From assembly GCA_958510875.1 (NCBI GenBank), contig OY294068.1, forward strand, positions 150,200,388 to 150,264,387: a stretch of 64,000 nucleotides of DNA, read 5' to 3'. Of the stretch, positions 44,545-56,364 are shown in pieces. The position numbers and the translations under genes were made by a program. Source of the stretch: Endomychus coccineus. Lineage: Eukaryota; Arthropoda; Insecta; Coleoptera; Endomychidae. Position 1 is the first letter of the stretch. Each line of letters starts with the position of its first letter. The notes under the pieces were generated by a model, which saw nothing but the letters and a program-made list of their open reading frames with translations, was not told the DNA's origin and did not search any database.

Positions 44545-45660
44545 GACTACACGAGAGGGAAACCTATAAAGTTCGAAGAACATGGTGTGAGCCAGCATGT
44601 GAAATGTAGGAAGAGGAGACAGGCATTCGTATTTTTCTTGAAGGTTTGGAGGTTATATAGGCATAGGGAAAGAGCTCACTAGGTAAAGAGTTTCACAACT
44701 TCGCTGTACGATAAAAAAAATGAAGTCTGGTAGGAAGAAGTTCGGCTATCTGGAATCTCTTATGGTGGAACAACACATGAGACTTCTGATGAACACCGAC
44801 CATGGAAATATCTATAGAACAGAGAGAGAGAGAGATCTTCCACCATTTTACGATCTTCCAGAGAGGTCAATGAACTCGTAAGTGTTACATCATCAATCAA
44901 ACGAACAGCTCATTTCTGGATAGAATCCAAGAGCTTCAGCGATGTTTTGGAGCCAAACTACAAACATGTGAACAATACTCCAGGACAGGTCGAATCTCTG
45001 CTTTGTAGATTATGAGGAGCTGCTGGGATGTAAAGTAGCTCTTTGCACGGAATATAACACCAAGTTTTTGTGAAGCGACTTTCGCAACATGATCGTCCCA
45101 TGGGAGGGTGCTGTTGGTGGTGATTTCGAGCATTGTTATGGAAGACTTTATAGGAATAGTTCTACCTGACATTATCATATTAAGGATTGTGGAATCCGCC
45201 TTCCTGAAGAAAACGCAAGCTGGAGTTTTGGTTGCATTAAAATCTACTAGATTATCAGCAAAATCTTTGTCAGATCTTCATCAATTGCATCAACCTGTCA
45301 TTTTCTCGCTCCTCTGGCTTCATTGGATGGCTTAGGGGCTCTAGATGACAAATCGGTTTGAAGTGTATCATCATCTGCAAAGCTGTAGACGGGACAGACT
45401 GTCATTTCTAGCAGATCGTTGATATAAGGGCAGAAACAAAGTTGGTGCCAAGGCAGATCTCTGTGGGACACTATGATATTGTTAGCAATTGTATCGGACG
45501 ATACTCCGTCAACCACCACATGAAGTGTTCTATCTGAGAGAAAACTCGATAGTAAGCAATCTAAGAAATCTGGCCATATTGAAAAAAAAAACGTTTTTGA
45601 ATAAAAGATTGGTTGATCCGACCGTGATGTGGTCATGATCCTACTTTTCACTATCATCAG
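44545..45660 (-). pseudogene. LINE 3' portion, copy 1 (RT end and C-terminus)
   Basis: Minus-strand pieces read FLSDRTLHVVVDGVSSDT, LPWHQLCFCPYINDLL and YSFADDDTL (catalytic FADD) within 45657-45298. Then ITTNSTLPWDDHVAKVASQK, LGVIFRAKSYFTSQQLLIIY and IRPVLEYCSH follow within 45178-44936. That order is the palm and thumb of a CR1/Jockey-type RT. The GVPQGS motif is eroded. The 3' end is at the tagtc near 44545. A (GA)n run lies at 44820-44834. Confidence 0.75.
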
Positions 45661-46101
45661 AATAGCAAGCTCTAATATTGACCTTCATCTCTCAAGCTTG
45701 TATTGTCTCTGAGCTGTGGCAAGGAAACTTAAAATGCGTTTAGTATTTGAGAAACAATTAAAATAGGTCAATCATGATGGCAATTCTTGATTTGAAATTA
45801 TATCAATAATTTATCATAAGAATTACGTCGTCAACTGAAGACGTAGTACAGAGTATTATTATTATAATTATTTCACTCTGCGAACTGTAGTACTCCTCAT
45901 ATATTAAAATTGAGTATAAATGTTATTACCTACTATTTATATATTTTTATATGTAACCCTTGCGCATTAGTATTTACCATGTACTCTAGCAAGTTAAACT
46001 ATGTTATTGATTAATTATGTTGCTAATATAATATACATTTCGTTAGGCTGTATATGTACTAATGTACACCTTGTAACAAATATTTTCCAATACTTTGACT
46101 A
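45661..46101. other. Spacer between two LINE copies
   Basis: AT-rich, without recognisable feature; a diverged 3' untranslated region of the second copy is possible. Confidence 0.4.
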
Positions 46102-46650
46102 CACGAGAGGGACCTATAATTTTCGACGAACATCGTGTGTTCCAGCAGTGGAATGTAGGGAGAGGAGATAGTTATTAGTAGTTTTCTTGAAGGTTTGGAG
46201 GTAATGGGCATAGGTAAATACCTCACTAGAAAGCGAGTTCCACACTTCTCTGTTCGATAAAAAAATGAAGTCTGGCATCATCAATTAAACGAATAGCTCT
46301 CTTCCGGATAGAATCCAAGAGCTTCAATGTACATTTGGAAGCCGAACTCGAAACATGTGGACAGTACTCCAGGACAGGTCGCATCTGTGCTTTGTAGATT
46401 ATGTGAAGCTGCTGCGATGTAAAGTAGCTCTTGGCATCGAATAGAAAACCAAGTTTTTGTGAAGCGGCTTTCGCAACATGATCGTCCCATCAGAGGGTGC
46501 TGTTGGTGGTGATTTCGAGCATTGTTATGGAAGACTTCATAGGAGTAGTTGTACCTGACATCACCATATTGGGGATTATGGGATCCCCCTTCCTGGAGAA
46601 GACACCAGCTTCAGTTTTGGTTGCATTAAACTCTACCAGATTGATTAATA
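46102..46650 (-). pseudogene. LINE 3' portion, copy 2
   Basis: Starts with the same gactacacgagagg as copy 1 and follows it through to the LPWDDHV region. It lacks about 160 bp after atgaagtctgg that copy 1 has near 44730-44890. It is truncated before the RT catalytic motif. Same orientation as copy 1. Confidence 0.75.
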
Positions 46651-47213
46651 AACGTTATTTATTCATTTATTTGAGATAATGAAACAAATTAATAATAAGG
46701 CACGCTTTAAAAATCAAAAATACCTGTAAGTTCATTTTGAAATTGGTTGAGCAAATAAAAGTATTCAACCAAATCCAACTTAACCAACATTAACGAGTGA
46801 GGGATGTCACTTGATCAATTGATCACAACTTTTTTCTAATTTGCTGTAATATTATTATTAAGAAATATAAGTAATAGTTTTGTGGGGAGAAATATGCTCA
46901 GAAAATGTAATAGCGTTCTCTTGTAGCTGAACATATTTACTTAATTTATTTCCCCGTAGATGTACACCGAAGCTTCCGTTCACAGTTATTGAAGCAACTA
47001 AAGCTGAGAGGAAAACAACTATTTCCCATTAGACTGATTTCAGGTTTCAAATCTGTATATATCTTTTGTTATTATGTACGTGATCATAAACCAAGTAATA
47101 AGAAGTGTTTTTATTTCATCATGATAATTAATTATCACCAAGTATCGGCTTCCCCTATCACTTTTGTCTTACAATATAGTACGAAATCTTCCAACAGGTT
47201 TGAAGATGAGAAC
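46651..47213. other. No recognisable feature
   Basis: An 87-codon plus frame (46989-47252) runs into the next transposon and shows no recognisable domain. Confidence 0.4.
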
Positions 47214-47216
47214 TTA

Positions 47217-48005
47217 AAGGCTCCACACGCAACGGAGAAACCGAAGGCATGACTCGAGGTGCAAGACCTCAAGGAAAACCTCTATGTGTGTATGGAGAAT
47301 TCTGTTGAGGTATTCCTGCATATCTGACGCCTGGAGGCCGGAAATTTCAATACAAAATCTCATTCGTCTTGCCTCTGCTTATAGCGTCTCAAGGCCGATC
47401 GAATTGTGTGGAGGGGTGGGAGGTAGGAGCCGAGGCGATTCAGCTGTACTCTAGTTGTGTGTGAAAAGAGAACGTGTTCGATTAAATTCAGTTTTCACGT
47501 AAAATCATGGCCCGTGTAAAACAAAATCAAAAGGAATTTATAGCTCTGTTCAGAGATTCGCCGTGCTTGTAGCAAACTACATCTAAAGATTATCATGACC
47601 GGACAAAAAAGGAAGCTGCTTACCAAAGATTACTGGAAAAAATGAAAGAAGTGAAGCTTTCAGCTAACAAAGACTGTGTAATTAAAAAAAATTAAAATAT
47701 GCATAGCAGTTTTCGGAAAGAAATTAATAAATTTACATGGAAGTAGACTTTCCTTTTCTGTAACCAGTCTTTAGTCCACAACTTTCGCTTCACTTTTTTG
47801 TATTACCTTCGATAGCTAACAATAAACCAACAACAGCAAGAGCATCATCTGTTGAAGTCATTGCGCGAACACACAAACTGGAGTGCCTAAAAGGCTGGCC
47901 TTCGTATATTCCATAGTGAGTGGAGACCCCCTATAATTCCGGTTCGCCTCAAGGCCCTGCAACTCGAGGCATGCCTCCGGTTTTTCCGTTGCGTGAGGAA
48001 CCACC
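47217..48005 (+). mobile_element. PIF/Harbinger-like element with MADF remnant
   Basis: The ends match over about 55 bp: cacacgcaacggagaaaccg on the left against cctcacgcaacggaaaaacc in reverse complement on the right. TTA lies outside both ends (47214-47216 and 48006-48008), the usual 3-bp target of this group. The inner frame 47507-47695 reads QKEFIALFRDSPCL, a TAG (47570-47572) where Trp is expected, then SKDYHDRTKKEAAYQRLLEK. This is the MADF/Myb-SANT domain of the second Harbinger protein. No DDE transposase is present. Confidence 0.75.
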
Positions 48006-48008
48006 TTA

Positions 48009-49139
48009 CCATTCGAATTGTCGATTTTTTTCCATAGACATTATTTTATCGTAAGATTCAATTAACTCAAATTTTAACAGCCGATATGGAATTCGGCAGT
48101 TCCAGACTGCAGAACTGTATATTGACGGCCACCTTGTTTCTATGTTTCCTCTGTTTGTCTTTGTTCGTTCAGTATATGAGTTCAAGAGGAATATGTAAAA
48201 ATTGAAATGGCGCATTTATGGCGTTTAATGCATTCCTTACATTGTCTGAATAATCGCTTCTGTTGTGGAAATTTCGAAATGCTTCAATTTAATGCCCTCA
48301 TTCCTTGACTACATCAATGTGAATCTCAAGTTGCAACAGCATTCATGTTATGCAAGCATTTGAGAATGAGATGGAATTCAACATCCGATTGAATTATAGC
48401 CACTCAAACCCTCACTAGGCAGCGAACTTCAAGCTAAAAAAACTGAAGAAAAACGTCGCGGAAAACTTTTGAAAACAGATATCTCTGATTCTCCGGAACT
48501 GCCGCGTTGTAAAACGTTGCTTGTTGCCTCTCCCTCTAGCGGGTCACGAGAGATAATGAAGTAGGATTATGCGTGAAAACGTCCGGCAGTCATGGAAGAT
48601 CTAATATACTTCCGGTATGCAATAAACAGTGGAATGCTTTGAACGCCCGTTCGCTCCAGTACATTTGCACCTCTCTTCTAGAACCCCTTCAAAATGTCAT
48701 TATGCATCTCACAAATGTAATGATAAAACACTTGAGCCCGTTATCACCAAATAAATTTCACGTCCCAAGCGTAGAGTGTTGAATTAAACCATGGACCGAG
48801 GTTCCATTTGATGCCCCTATTTTAATAATGTAGCACTTAAAATTCCACGCATTTGTAGATACTCGATGCATTTGAATAATTTTGTGATATTGTCAAGATG
48901 TTCGTTTCCTATATTTTAAAAACAATAAGGTTCCAAACTGCGCGGACTGTAATCATCATCGTAGGCGACCGCAGAATTTTTTGCAAAACACAAAATAACA
49001 CGAGCTTATAAGCAGGTATATAAATAAATATAAACTTTTTGTTGTAAGTACATTATTTATTAAATCCAACAAAAAATAATAAATTCACAATGATAAAATT
49101 ATCACAAATAAACACTACACTAAATAACTGTAAAAAATC
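48009..49139. other. No convincing feature
   Basis: Short frames (for example 48573-48782, plus) carry no recognisable domain. An insect promoter or exon cannot be excluded but nothing supports one. Confidence 0.4.
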
Positions 49140-49654
49140 CCAAATAAACTTTTATTATGAAAAAAAACACGACCTGTTTCGCCTCACGGTGGCTTCTTCA
49201 AGTGAACAAATGGTACTCAAACATACAAAAATATTATAGTGATATATAAACAAATATATAATGACCAAAGGAGCTGATTACGGGATTACGAATTCAAATT
49301 ATTTAAGACCAACTATTAAGAATATAAGACTGAAATATAATAATTAGAAGAAATCAAGAAACGAAAAATATGAAAATTTGTCTATTAAGTAAAATATTAA
49401 GTGATCTTGGATATACCTTTATTTACCATATTTAAGATTTCATTGTTTTGATTAAATTGGTGGCCCATCTCTTACAAATGTTTGGCATAATGGGAGTTGA
49501 CTTTCTTATTTCTATAAGTCCTAAAATGTCCACTCACTCTACTAGGGGAAGGCCTACCACTTTGACCTACATAGAAGCTTGGACAAGATTCACAATTTAA
49601 TTTGAAAACTCCAGATTTCACTCTTTTTTCTGACTTGTCTTCGTTATTTTTCAA
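49140..49654 (-). pseudogene. Penelope-like element endonuclease end
   Basis: The minus frame 49654-49472 reads SGVFKLNCESCPSFYVGQSG, a GIY-YIG domain with GVF and YVG variants and the Cys pair, then GHFRTYRN and SHYAKHL. About 270 bp downstream, near 49204-49169, cttgaagaagcc, a loop, ggcgaaacaggtcg repeats the TGAAGA-hairpin-GAAAC layout of the other PLE 3' ends. The RT part is missing. Confidence 0.75.
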
Positions 49655-49925
49655 TCTTGACTTGGTGTGTTAATACTTGAAAGAGAAGTAGTTAAATTCA
49701 TATAGTTCAGGTCAAGTTTCAGGTTTTCGGAGGGGCAGATTTTTTTGCTTTGGGCCCTACATTGGGCCCCTTTAATTTTTTGGACCCAAAACTTAATTCA
49801 CATGAAAGGAAAGACCCACAGGACTTTGAGTTCCGTCGTCAGTATCGCTCCTCTCATAAGAAGTGGGTGTTTTTCCGATTTAGCCGAAATATCCACCGCA
49901 GTTTTTAAAGAAATATTAAAAAAAG

Positions 49926-50853
49926 AGTGGGTAAGTTGATTGCTAATATTGAATTTTAATCAAACAAAGTTCAATAAATCCGTGGTTTTTGCTTTCATCG
50001 CAAAACTTGTAAGAACAAGAAATATTTACGAATTCATATTTCAGTTTTCCATTTTCCAATATTTTACCTGCAAAATTTGGAAAACTCGATGCATCGCATA
50101 TATAAATAAAACTACTTTTGGCAACAAATTGTGTTAACTCCGTTGTTTGTGCTCTTATCGCAAAACTTGTAAGAACAAAAAGTAATTAATATGTTTCTAA
50201 GTACGAATTCACATTCAACTTTTCATTTTTCATTATTTTACCTGGGAAATTCGGAAAACTCGATGCATCGCATATATAAATAAACGACTTTTGGCAACAA
50301 ACTGTGTTATAACTCAGTTGTTTTTCCTTTTATCGCAAAAATTAAGTACGAACAAAAAATATTTAAAATAAGTTTCTGAGTACGAATTAAAAATGATGAA
50401 GATGATGATGATGCGACCAGTCAAATTATCAGTAAATTATCAATACTATACAAAATTTGATACGCTGTAATAAAATGTGAATCTGATTTTTTTTTGTAAA
50501 ACTGTTATTTACCTTACCACATCCCATTTATCCATCATTTTTAATTTGGAAAATTATTATTTATTTTGTTTTTATATAATATTTTTATTTTACTCAATTT
50601 AATTTAAATTACCCTTTATTTTATTTTATATTTTAATTTTAATTACCTTTTGTTGATTTGTATATCCGATGTATCGAGTTTTCCGAATTTACCAAGTGAA
50701 TTAACAAAACATGGAAACATGAATTATGCATTCGTACTCAGAAGCATATTTTAAATAACTTCTGTTCGTACAAGTTTTGCGATAACAGCAAGAACAACGG
50801 AGTTTTTGAACATTGTTTGTTTAAAATTCAATTTTAGCAATCAATTTACCCAC
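49926..50853. repeat. Inverted-repeat unit with a tandemly repeated left arm
   Basis: The left side carries agtgggtaagttgattgcta at 49926 and the right side its near complement, ending about 50853. The left arm has three related tandem units marked by cgcaaaacttgtaagaac or a variant near 50000, 50160 and 50335 (periods about 160 and 175 bp). The right arm has one. TA flanks are not seen, so its class is less certain than the others. Confidence 0.65.
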
Positions 50854-51031
50854 TGCGCCTCCGAATGTACTCATCATAACAAGGTCTAATTGGACTCTAA
50901 TGGAAGGGAAAAATAAATGTATCGGAATGGTCCAAACCGCGACTCGATTTGACTTTAAAGAAACGAGATATTCGAGTTCAAATTTCGACCCTAACCTATA
51001 ATGGCCGCTGAGAGCCAAAATAGGTAATATA

Positions 51032-51970
51032 CAGGGTGTCCTCGAACTGCGTGGCCAAAATAAAACCGAAGATTCTTTGATTCGAAAAAAATTTGATGAG
51101 CCTTTTTACTTTTGCCTCAAGTGTCTTGTTAACCGGTAGAGGGCTTCAAAATTGCAAAAATAATTTTGTTTTTTCGGTATAACTTGAGAACGTGATGAAG
51201 AACTTTTACAATATTTAGCAGGTGAGTTACTGTCAATAATGGCCATTTTTGAGAGTGGAGCACAGAGCCTTAGAGACCATAGAAATGGCTCAAACTTGAG
51301 GATGTAACGGGAAAAGTGTCCAGAACTTTTTTGTGGTCAATGTAATTCACTCGATATTTTTTATGTAGATAGCTTATCTAATTTGAAAACTTTTCTTACT
51401 CTTAGAAAATTTTGATAAATTCAACGGATTAGCTTGAAAAAATTAATTTTCGAGTCCCTGCAATTCTGGCTTATTAATTTTACTTGATTAAAATACCTTA
51501 GTTGCCTTTGCTTTTCTAATGTCATTTTGGCATTTGAAGAATTTATTCTCAAAACTGTCAGTTTTTTCAAGCTAATCCGTTGATTTTATCAAAATTTTCT
51601 AAGAGTAAGAAAAGTTTTCAAACTAGATAAGCTATCTACATAAAAAATATCGAGTGAATTACATTGACCACAAAAAAGTTCTGGACACTTTTCTCGTTAC
51701 ATCAGTTTGAGCCATTTCTATGGTATCTAAGGCTCTATGCTCCGCTCTCAAAAACGGCTATTATTGACAGTAACTCACCTGCCAAATATTGTAAAAGTCC
51801 TCCATCACGTTCTCAAGTTATACCGAAAAAACAAAATAATTTTTGCAACTTTGAAGCCCTCTACCGACTAAACAAGACACTTGAGGCAAAAGTAAAAATG
51901 CTCATCAAATTATTTTTCGAATCAAAGAATCTTCGGTTTTATTTTAGCCACGCAGTTCGAGGACACCCTG
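51032..51970. mobile_element. Long-inverted-repeat element, 939 bp
   Basis: Begins cagggtgtcctcgaactgcg and ends with its complement. Arms are about 410 bp (to about 51440 and from about 51564) around a 125-bp spacer. TA precedes the left end and CA follows the right end, one base from a TA duplication. The 103-codon frame 51664-51975 is inside the right arm and not a gene. Confidence 0.8.
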
Positions 51971-51972
51971 CA

Positions 51973-52867
51973 TAATAAAGTACTCCAAAGTGGATGAGCC
52001 CAATTAGAAATTGTTCAGACAAACCTGAGAGACTGAGAAGGTTCTGAAATCAAAAAATGAAATAGCGATTTGCGCGCCACCTATTCAAGATATCAAATTG
52101 AGTGTATATTCTAGAGCTAAAATGTAGTTCTTGACGTGATGTACAACTAATTTCGGTCTATAACTTTCTCCAAAAAAAATTATGAAAAAAAGTCTTTTCC
52201 TCATTCCACGTGTCTAGAGGAGGGCGAGGGTTTTTTGCTAGAACACGATTCCGCGTTTTAGTGTTGTTTACCACCATCAAACATTTGAAGTCAATACCTT
52301 CAACGTTGTCGGTTTGAGACCCCATAATGCGTTTTTTTAACACAAAAAGTGGGGTTATGGCATGAAGTACAGGGTTTGGCTCTAAAATAATATCACCATC
52401 GTTCTTAGACGGTCGATTTGCATAAAAATAGCCACCTTAGAAAAATTATGTATGAAACTACCTTACCAAAAGATAGTGCTACTAGACTATAGGTAGAAGC
52501 TCAGTAGGTCTCGAGCTTGACAATGAAGGGGTGACTATATAGTTTGATCTCGTTTGAACTCGTCTAGTCTGCCTATGTGTAATCTCTCGTGGTGGAATAA
52601 CACACGAGATTTCTGTTTATGTGTTACATAACCAGGTCTCCTGTTGATGTCTGCTGACGGAAGCCATATTGCTGGTTATTAACGATTGTCGAGTTCTCCA
52701 GGTAGCTTATCCAATTACAAATCTTCAAATCCGTACGACCAATAATAACGGCGCAATAGTCTCCACAGGGTGTTACATACGCACGCGCACAAAGACATCA
52801 ACTCAAAAACAGTATTTCCTTGAAAATCAGGAAATAACATCTCAGACCGATTATATTACTTCCCTTA
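51973..52867. other. No gene; one short LINE fragment
   Basis: Around 52580-52612, aatctctcgtggtggaataa followed by cacacgagatttctg resembles part of the LINE copy at 44752-44785. The rest shows nothing I can name. Confidence 0.4.
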
Positions 52868-52869
52868 TA

Positions 52870-54962
52870 CAGGGTGCTTTAAAAAAGAAGTGACCCCGTT
52901 GCTAGGATAGGTAGAACACTGGAAGATGAGTGCTTCGCTAGTAAAAAATTTTCGTAACCGTATCCCTATTCAAGTTACAGGGTGTTGTAAAAAAATTTTT
53001 GAAGACGTTTTTTTACGATTGTGTCGAAACTACTGGCAACATTGTAATGAGATTTGGTATGAATATGTGTTGGAAACTGACACATCGCATGAATTTATTT
53101 TTATATCTGACTCTCATAGAGGGCGCTAATTACACGGTTCATACCGAGTGATTTTGATCATAACTTTTTTGAGGTTAGATTTTCTAATTAAAAAAAAGGT
53201 ACTCTTGGTGGAACTCGATACTGTGTACCGTTTTCGGAATATTTTGATTTGAAAATAATGAAGTAATAACTGATGCTGGTATAAGTAAAAAACAAGTACC
53301 AATTTATTAAAAACCAAAAACAATAACATTATACTAAGGCTAAAGTTATTAATTAAACGAAGAATAACATTGAAAATTAAAACGAATTTCAATAAAAACA
53401 TGAAATATTCAAAAACAATAACATTATTCTAAGGCTAAAGTTATTAATTAAATGAAGAATAACATTGAAAATTAGAACGAACTTTAATAAAAACATGTAA
53501 TATTCAATCAGAGTAAGTGTTCAAGATGTCCTTAGTTTTCACGAATACACAATTCTATCCCTTTTTCTAAAGAATACTAAACGGTTCTAAAAGGTTGGGG
53601 ATCAGCTATGAGGTCATTCAAATGTCGTCGAATTCTGTCCTGCAACTTTTGATGTAGAATAGACTTTTTCCTTAACATACGACCAAACTGTGTAGTCCAA
53701 AGGATTGAAATCGCATGAACGTGAATCGGAGCTTCTACACCTATACCAATCCATCGATTCGGATAATGGTTACCTAACCAATTACGACACCTTCTATCAA
53801 AATGGGGGGGGGGGGGGGGGGGAGCTCCATCGTGCATAAAAAAGAGAGACCTTCGCTAGTTCAGCGTTAAATCTTCTAGTATGTCGAATAAATGATTTTC
53901 TAAAAAGTGGAGTTACACGTTACAATTTAAATTTCCAGAAAGAGTGTATGTGATACCCTATTAATTGAATTACCGAAAGTTACTGCCTAAACATTAATTT
54001 TAGACGAGTGTTGGTAATGTGGATTGGGATTGAGGACTGTTCTTCCTTGGAAAGTTGTACCAAAATCCACTCTAATCGGTAGATCGTCTGGCAGGATGAG
54101 GATGTAGCTGATGCTCCTTAAGAATCCTCCAAGTACTTGCAGCAGACGTATTTGTTTGTCGTGCCATTGTTGGATCTTGATCAACTAAATCTAAAATATC
54201 TAAAATCACTTTTTGAATGGTTCTTGTTGTTCTGGGCATACCAGAATTATTTTTTTGGTGTCACATTCCCAGTTTCTCGACAACGTCGTTCCACGGCTCT
54301 AAACGTTTTTTCATTTGATATGGGAAACTTTTCTGCATAACGCGTAACAGCTGCACTAGCGTTAACTATCAATAAATGTCAGTTTTCGATGACTAACTCA
54401 GACAAAACCATTTTGAGGTTTGCGACGACCTTTTTTTAGTGAGGACGTTTTGAACACTTACTCTAACTGATTGAATAGTTCATGTTTCAAATTTATTTTA
54501 ATTCTTAGTTTAACTTTAGCATTAGAATAATGTTATTGTTTTTGGTTTTCAATAAATTGGTAATTGTTTTTACTTATACCAGGATCAGTTATTACTTCAT
54601 TATTTTCAAATTAAAATATCCCAAAAATGTGACGTGAAATTTGAATTAGAAAATCTAACTTCAAAAAAGTTATGATTAAAGCTACTCGGTATGAACCGTG
54701 TAATTAGCGCCCTCTATGAGAGTCAGATATAAAAATAAATTCATGCGATGTGTCAGTTTCCAAAACATATTCATACTAAATTTCATTACAATGTTGCCAG
54801 TAGTTTCGACATAATCGTAAGAAAGTCTTTAACATTTTTTTTTACAACACCCTATATCTTGAATACGGATGCGGTTATGAAAATGTTTTACTTAGCGAAA
54901 CACTTATCTTTCAGTGTTCTTCCTATCCTAGCAACGGGGCCACCTTTTTTTGAAACATCCTG
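52870..54962 (-). mobile_element. Tc1/mariner-superfamily element with long inverted arms
   Basis: Starts cagggtgctttaaaaaagaa and ends, in complement, with caggatgtttcaaaaaaagg. TA lies directly outside both ends (52868-52869 and 54963-54964). Arms run to about 53540 and from about 54436, i.e. 530-670 bp. The left arm is longer partly through a tandem duplication of about 95 bp (53317-53505). The middle encodes a broken transposase. It links the anonymous LIR elements of this window to a transposase. Confidence 0.82.
53577..54411 (-). pseudogene. Transposase remnant inside the long-arm element
   Basis: From an ATG at 54411 the frame reads MVLSELVIEN, a stop, then TRYAEKFPISNEKTFRAVER and RCRETGNV (first HTH). 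After another stop and frameshift comes RTTRTIQKVILDI, then TSAASTWRILKEHQLHPHP (second HTH). The region with the first catalytic Asp is missing. The frame at 53837-53577 resumes at MHDGAPP with the second Asp and HFDRRCRNWLGNHYPNRWIG. A G run at about 53804-53822 (plus) expands the Pro stretch. Similar in type to the transposase at 15376-15855. Inactive. Confidence 0.78.
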
Positions 54963-54964
54963 TA

Positions 54965-56362
54965 GTGAGGGAATTGAAAGTCTGATTAAGAATCAGCTAA
55001 CTCATTGTTGTAGTAAAGTCGTTGGATACCTTTTTTAATATTCCTTCACTTCACTGTTCCGAATATGAATTGTAATGGGAACCTATGCTGATGTTTCTAC
55101 AAGACCTCATTACTGGTAACATTTTCGCCTCTCGGCTATGTTTATCTTCCATGAATTAAATCAACAAGAAATATTATTGAAAGGGAATTAATTTGAACAA
55201 TATTTTAGTGTACTACAGGAATTTCTTCCAATAAATAAGAATAGACATATTCTCTTCAACAGTCAAAACATGTATAGGTTATAACCAGCAGCAGCGTATA
55301 ATGCTCCAGGGAGTGTAATATCCTGGGCTGGGATGTGAACAAGTGTCGCTGTTGTCTGTAGCGTGATGCTCGAGTGAGATCATTCCCAGAAAATCCGGGC
55401 TTGAGTTCTGCCTGGTAGCCTTGTCAACCGTGTTGACAGCTTTTATATTGGAATATTTCAGAGACGGTTTATTTTAAAAATATTTCGAATAAACAGGATT
55501 TATTCTTTATAAGGGATGCCTGTTGAAAACTGATGCCTACGGACCCATATATTCAGGACAGGTCGTAACAACACGAAAGCAACGTTAAAAATCTCGTTAA
55601 CTCAAAGTAGCCGCAGATTCACTTCACAAGAAAATGAGTATTACATACATATTTGAGTTCATTCGCGGAGCTAGAATCTATTAATACACTAACATAACAA
55701 ATTAATCTTAAAGAACTACTTCTCTGAGTAATACCACGACAGATAAAGATAACAACTTGATCAGGAATGATTTTAGAGTTGGCGTAAAATTTGATGACAT
55801 CAAAAGTTTCTGTAAAATGAGTCGAGTAATTGAACATTTCTAAAAAATTGTCCGCGATAGGAAAAAACGCTTATATATAAGTTGGAAACAATAAGTATAT
55901 CTGGTTTTACGCGTTTTATTAGTGTATACGCGTTTTTCCTATAGAAGAGTATGTAATGAACATTTTCAATTGTAATTGAACTAGTTTGAGTAAAAAAATA
56001 TTAATTCTTATCAAGTTATTGAAGATTTTGCGCGAGTGTTTGATATGCCATGATTTGATTACTTTTAAGGTTAGACGCTATTATCGATCGACGTTGATTG
56101 TGCTCGAGATGTTATTGTAATCTTCGAATATTTACTTCGAATGCTGTTTGTAGTGTTTTCCTGCTGACGTCATGGTGTCCTTTAATTAACGAATAATAAA
56201 TTAATATCATATTCTAGAATGCTGTGATTTTCAAATTCCTATGCCAAAGAATAGTCGCGCGATCCTGTATGCCAAAAACCACTACCTTCATTTTTGGCTT
56301 TACATTTTGATATATTTCCAATTTATGTTATTGTTCTTCATGTCTTCACCTTCAGTATGATA
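54965..56362. other. No recognisable feature
   Basis: A 72-codon minus frame (55619-55837) has no recognisable domain. I found no pairing repeats here. Confidence 0.45.
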
Positions 56363-56364
56363 TA

